Shown here piece by piece: positions 61,860 to 64,000 of a stretch of DNA of 64,000 bases. A program made the translations under genes and the position numbers. The stretch's first letter is position 1. Each line of letters opens with the position of its first letter. A model generated the notes under the pieces. It saw only the letters and a program-made list of their open reading frames with translations, had not been told where the DNA came from and did not search any database. Origin of the DNA: Clavelina lepadiformis (Eukaryota > Chordata > Ascidiacea > Aplousobranchia > Clavelinidae); assembly GCF_947623445.1 (NCBI RefSeq), contig NC_135241.1, forward strand, positions 7,070,501-7,134,500, in the 5' to 3' direction.

Positions 61860-62281
61860 GTTTGTATGTGACACAAGAGGGAGCAGATAAAAGAATTTTT
61901 CTTGAAGAATTCTCCAAAACATGCATAATCTCTTTAGATTTTTTCACAACTTGAGTGCATGCAGTTTGACTCAAAACATAATGCTGTGAAAGCATTATAA
62001 TATAAATGTATACTATTTTGTGACTTAAGTTCTTTTTCATGGCTATGTTATTTCAAAACTATTAACCTGATTTTTATTATAACCCAATTTCATACAAATA
62101 TTTCGAATACATATGACAAATGTATACAAAAACATAAGCAATCTGTAAAATATAATTCTTTTATGCCATAGCTCGATATTATATGTGTAAGAACAGTAAG
62201 ATATCATAAGTTCAACCAGTTCTCATATAATTTTCATATGTTTTCCACTCTCCTGATATAAAATTCACTTCAACAATTGTA

Positions 62282-62734
62282 CCGTATTTTACGGACCATA
62301 AGGCGCAATTTAAATCCTTTTTTTTCCTCATAAATTGATCGTGCGCCTTATAAGCCGGTGCGCCTAATGTATGGATCAAGTAGTGCTTTATTGCCTACAC
62401 TCAAAACCAGTACCGATACTATTATTATATAAATAAACCACCGTCTTACACAATAAACTACGGTAAAAGCAACTAGCAACTGTGATATTCACTAGGCTCA
62501 TTTTTTCTTTTGCTCATTGTACTATTGTGACTTGCTTACATTTATTACATAACAAGTAAACTTTTATTTCTCAGCTTCCGGTTGTCATCGGCAACTCGTT
62601 TTACATAAATTGATAAAATAAACTCGTCTAGATAAATTGATCGTGCGCCTTATGTATGAACAAAAAACTAATCAAAGCAATTTATTGACAGTGCGCCTTA
62701 TAATCGGGTGCGCTTTATGGTCCGTAAAATACGG
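62282..62734. mobile_element. TA-flanked MITE with long terminal inverted repeats
   Basis: A 453-bp element in the probable Vangl intron. Left end CCGTATTTTACGGACCATAA then GGCGCA; reversed right end is the same with one mismatch (AAGCGCA). It is flanked by TA at 62280-62281 and 62735-62736. Internal repeats of the TGCGCCTTATAA motif are present. The TA duplication suggests a Tc1/mariner-like or similar mover; no transposase is present. Confidence 0.8.
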
Positions 62735-64000
62735 TAACTGCATTTTAAAACTTTTTTACTATAAATGTACTCCTTTTTTTGCTACTACTGTACTGCATAG
62801 AATCATACAGTATATATATAGTCTATCTATACTATATATAGATGATAATATTTACTGACACATACCTCAGACCTTCAAATAGCACTAAATGATAAATGTT
62901 ATGTGCACTTCAGACGAAACTTTTGGAAATGTATACAGTTAACTCAAAACTTTTAATTTATAAAAAGTTTTTTAATGACATGGATTCATAACCATGAATT
63001 CAATGGTTCTCAACCTGTGATCTCTATACCAGTCATATGTGCGCCACGCCACTACTGATATGAAAAGGCTTACCAGGTGGCACCGAAGAAGTTTTCGACT
63101 AATACGCAGTTTAACATAAGATAAATTCAAGGAAGTGTATTATTGCAGCTTCTGCAAATGTCAAGCACCAGCATATTTAGGGGGCTCGTCTTCTTTCTTT
63201 TTTCCTAGCTTGGGACTACTTGTCGGGTACAACCTAGAAAAATATGCAATAGGAGGAAACACGGCGACTCTTAGTCGTTTTAAACGTTCTTACAAAATTG
63301 CTTTATATGGCATTTTAAAATCGATTTGTACTACAGCGTTTCAAAAAACTGTACCATGAATTGCCTCTATCGTAAATATAAATATGAGAATACGTTTCGT
63401 TTAATTTCTGAGGCGTAAAAGATTTGGGCTTGGTGGACAACCTCAGAAATTTAAGACCTTTGGTTGTCCTCCTTTGTAATACTGGATCACAATATAAATA
63501 TATAAAAGTCGGTTTGAATTAAATTACATAAGTAAGTCGCCATTATTGTACAGGTATGTGAAGTGATATATTTGTAAAGTATGATTTACTCAACATAAGA
63601 GCTTTGATGTTTGCAAGAAGAATACAAATAAAAGGCTTCGTAAAGACAATAGCCAACTTACATCAGTTCAATTTTTCTTGCTGCACTCAGGCATGAATGT
63701 TGATCTGCTGTCAGATGAGGTTATATCATGCATGGACTAGCCTCTGGAGAAGAAGTAAAAGTAACGGCATCGGTCACATATAAATTTTGTTTTTTTTAAT
63801 CTCTTTGTATGTATAAGTAACCATACATTGTGCATTTGAGCAAGTTAAGCTCATCTGCAACCAGGTTGTACACAATGACAATTAAAAAGCCACCAAGTGA
63901 TGAGCGTTTAGAGAAAGGTTGAGCATCATTGGCTTTAATAAAGCTATTGCCAATTGATAAATTAAAGTTTGCTAATACTATTTAGAGCAAAATGTTTTTT
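62735..64000. other. Rest of window, probable intron
   Basis: TA-rich palindromic stretch at about 62809-62847. A hAT-end-like CAATGGTTCTCAACCTGTGATC occurs at 63001 with no partner end. An 8-bp inverted repeat GGACAACC/GGTTGTCC lies at about 63436-63470. No further coding exon of the Vangl-like gene was found. Confidence 0.35.

Noticed and set aside
63001..63040. hAT-terminus-like CAATGGTTCTCAACC
   Set aside because: No matching right end within the window.

Overview
This window is animal nuclear DNA: AT-rich, genes split by short GT-AG introns, most exons under 200 bp, and many transposon remnants. Nothing in it is bacterial. Compact genes, an EGF+ZP single-pass protein and a probable Van Gogh start suit an invertebrate deuterostome. 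An ascidian tunicate is my best guess, but this is inference from style and not a species call.

Layout, left to right. (1) 62-4424 (+): the 3' end of a calpain large subunit (penta-EF-hand domain), last exon included. (2) 7896-13213 (+): a 19-exon Ser/Thr protein kinase with an unusual catalytic loop (HRDLN) and a roughly 700-residue low-complexity tail. (3) 14009-21798: a transposon cluster. It holds two full hAT elements with uninterrupted transposase ORFs, 597 codons on (-) and 604 codons on (+), plus a minisatellite-ended element and a short non-autonomous hAT. (4) 22629-30968 (+): a complete 15-exon SLC37-type sugar-phosphate exchanger. (5) 35620-39002 (-): a complete 5-exon ALYREF/THOC4 mRNA export adaptor, convergent with SLC37. 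(6) 44186-46421 (+): a possible two-exon 57-residue gene whose intron carries nested transposons. (7) 47156-49131 (-): a complete 8-exon secreted EGF+ZP protein with a furin site and a transmembrane anchor. (8) 49132-60709: 11.6 kb with no supportable gene. (9) 60710-61859 (+): the first coding exons of a probable Van Gogh-like (Vangl) planar-polarity gene that runs off the window.

The host genes are unrelated household, signalling and cell-surface functions; I see no operon-like or pathway grouping. The dominant theme is hAT transposition. Ten hAT-like insertions can be bounded by 8-bp target duplications, most with a central TA. Two sit on the same palindrome GTCTAGAC, one insertion lies inside another, and one insertion shows a tandem-end structure. 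Exon joins were worked out by hand from splice signals and reading frame; each listed gene keeps an open frame across all its joins.
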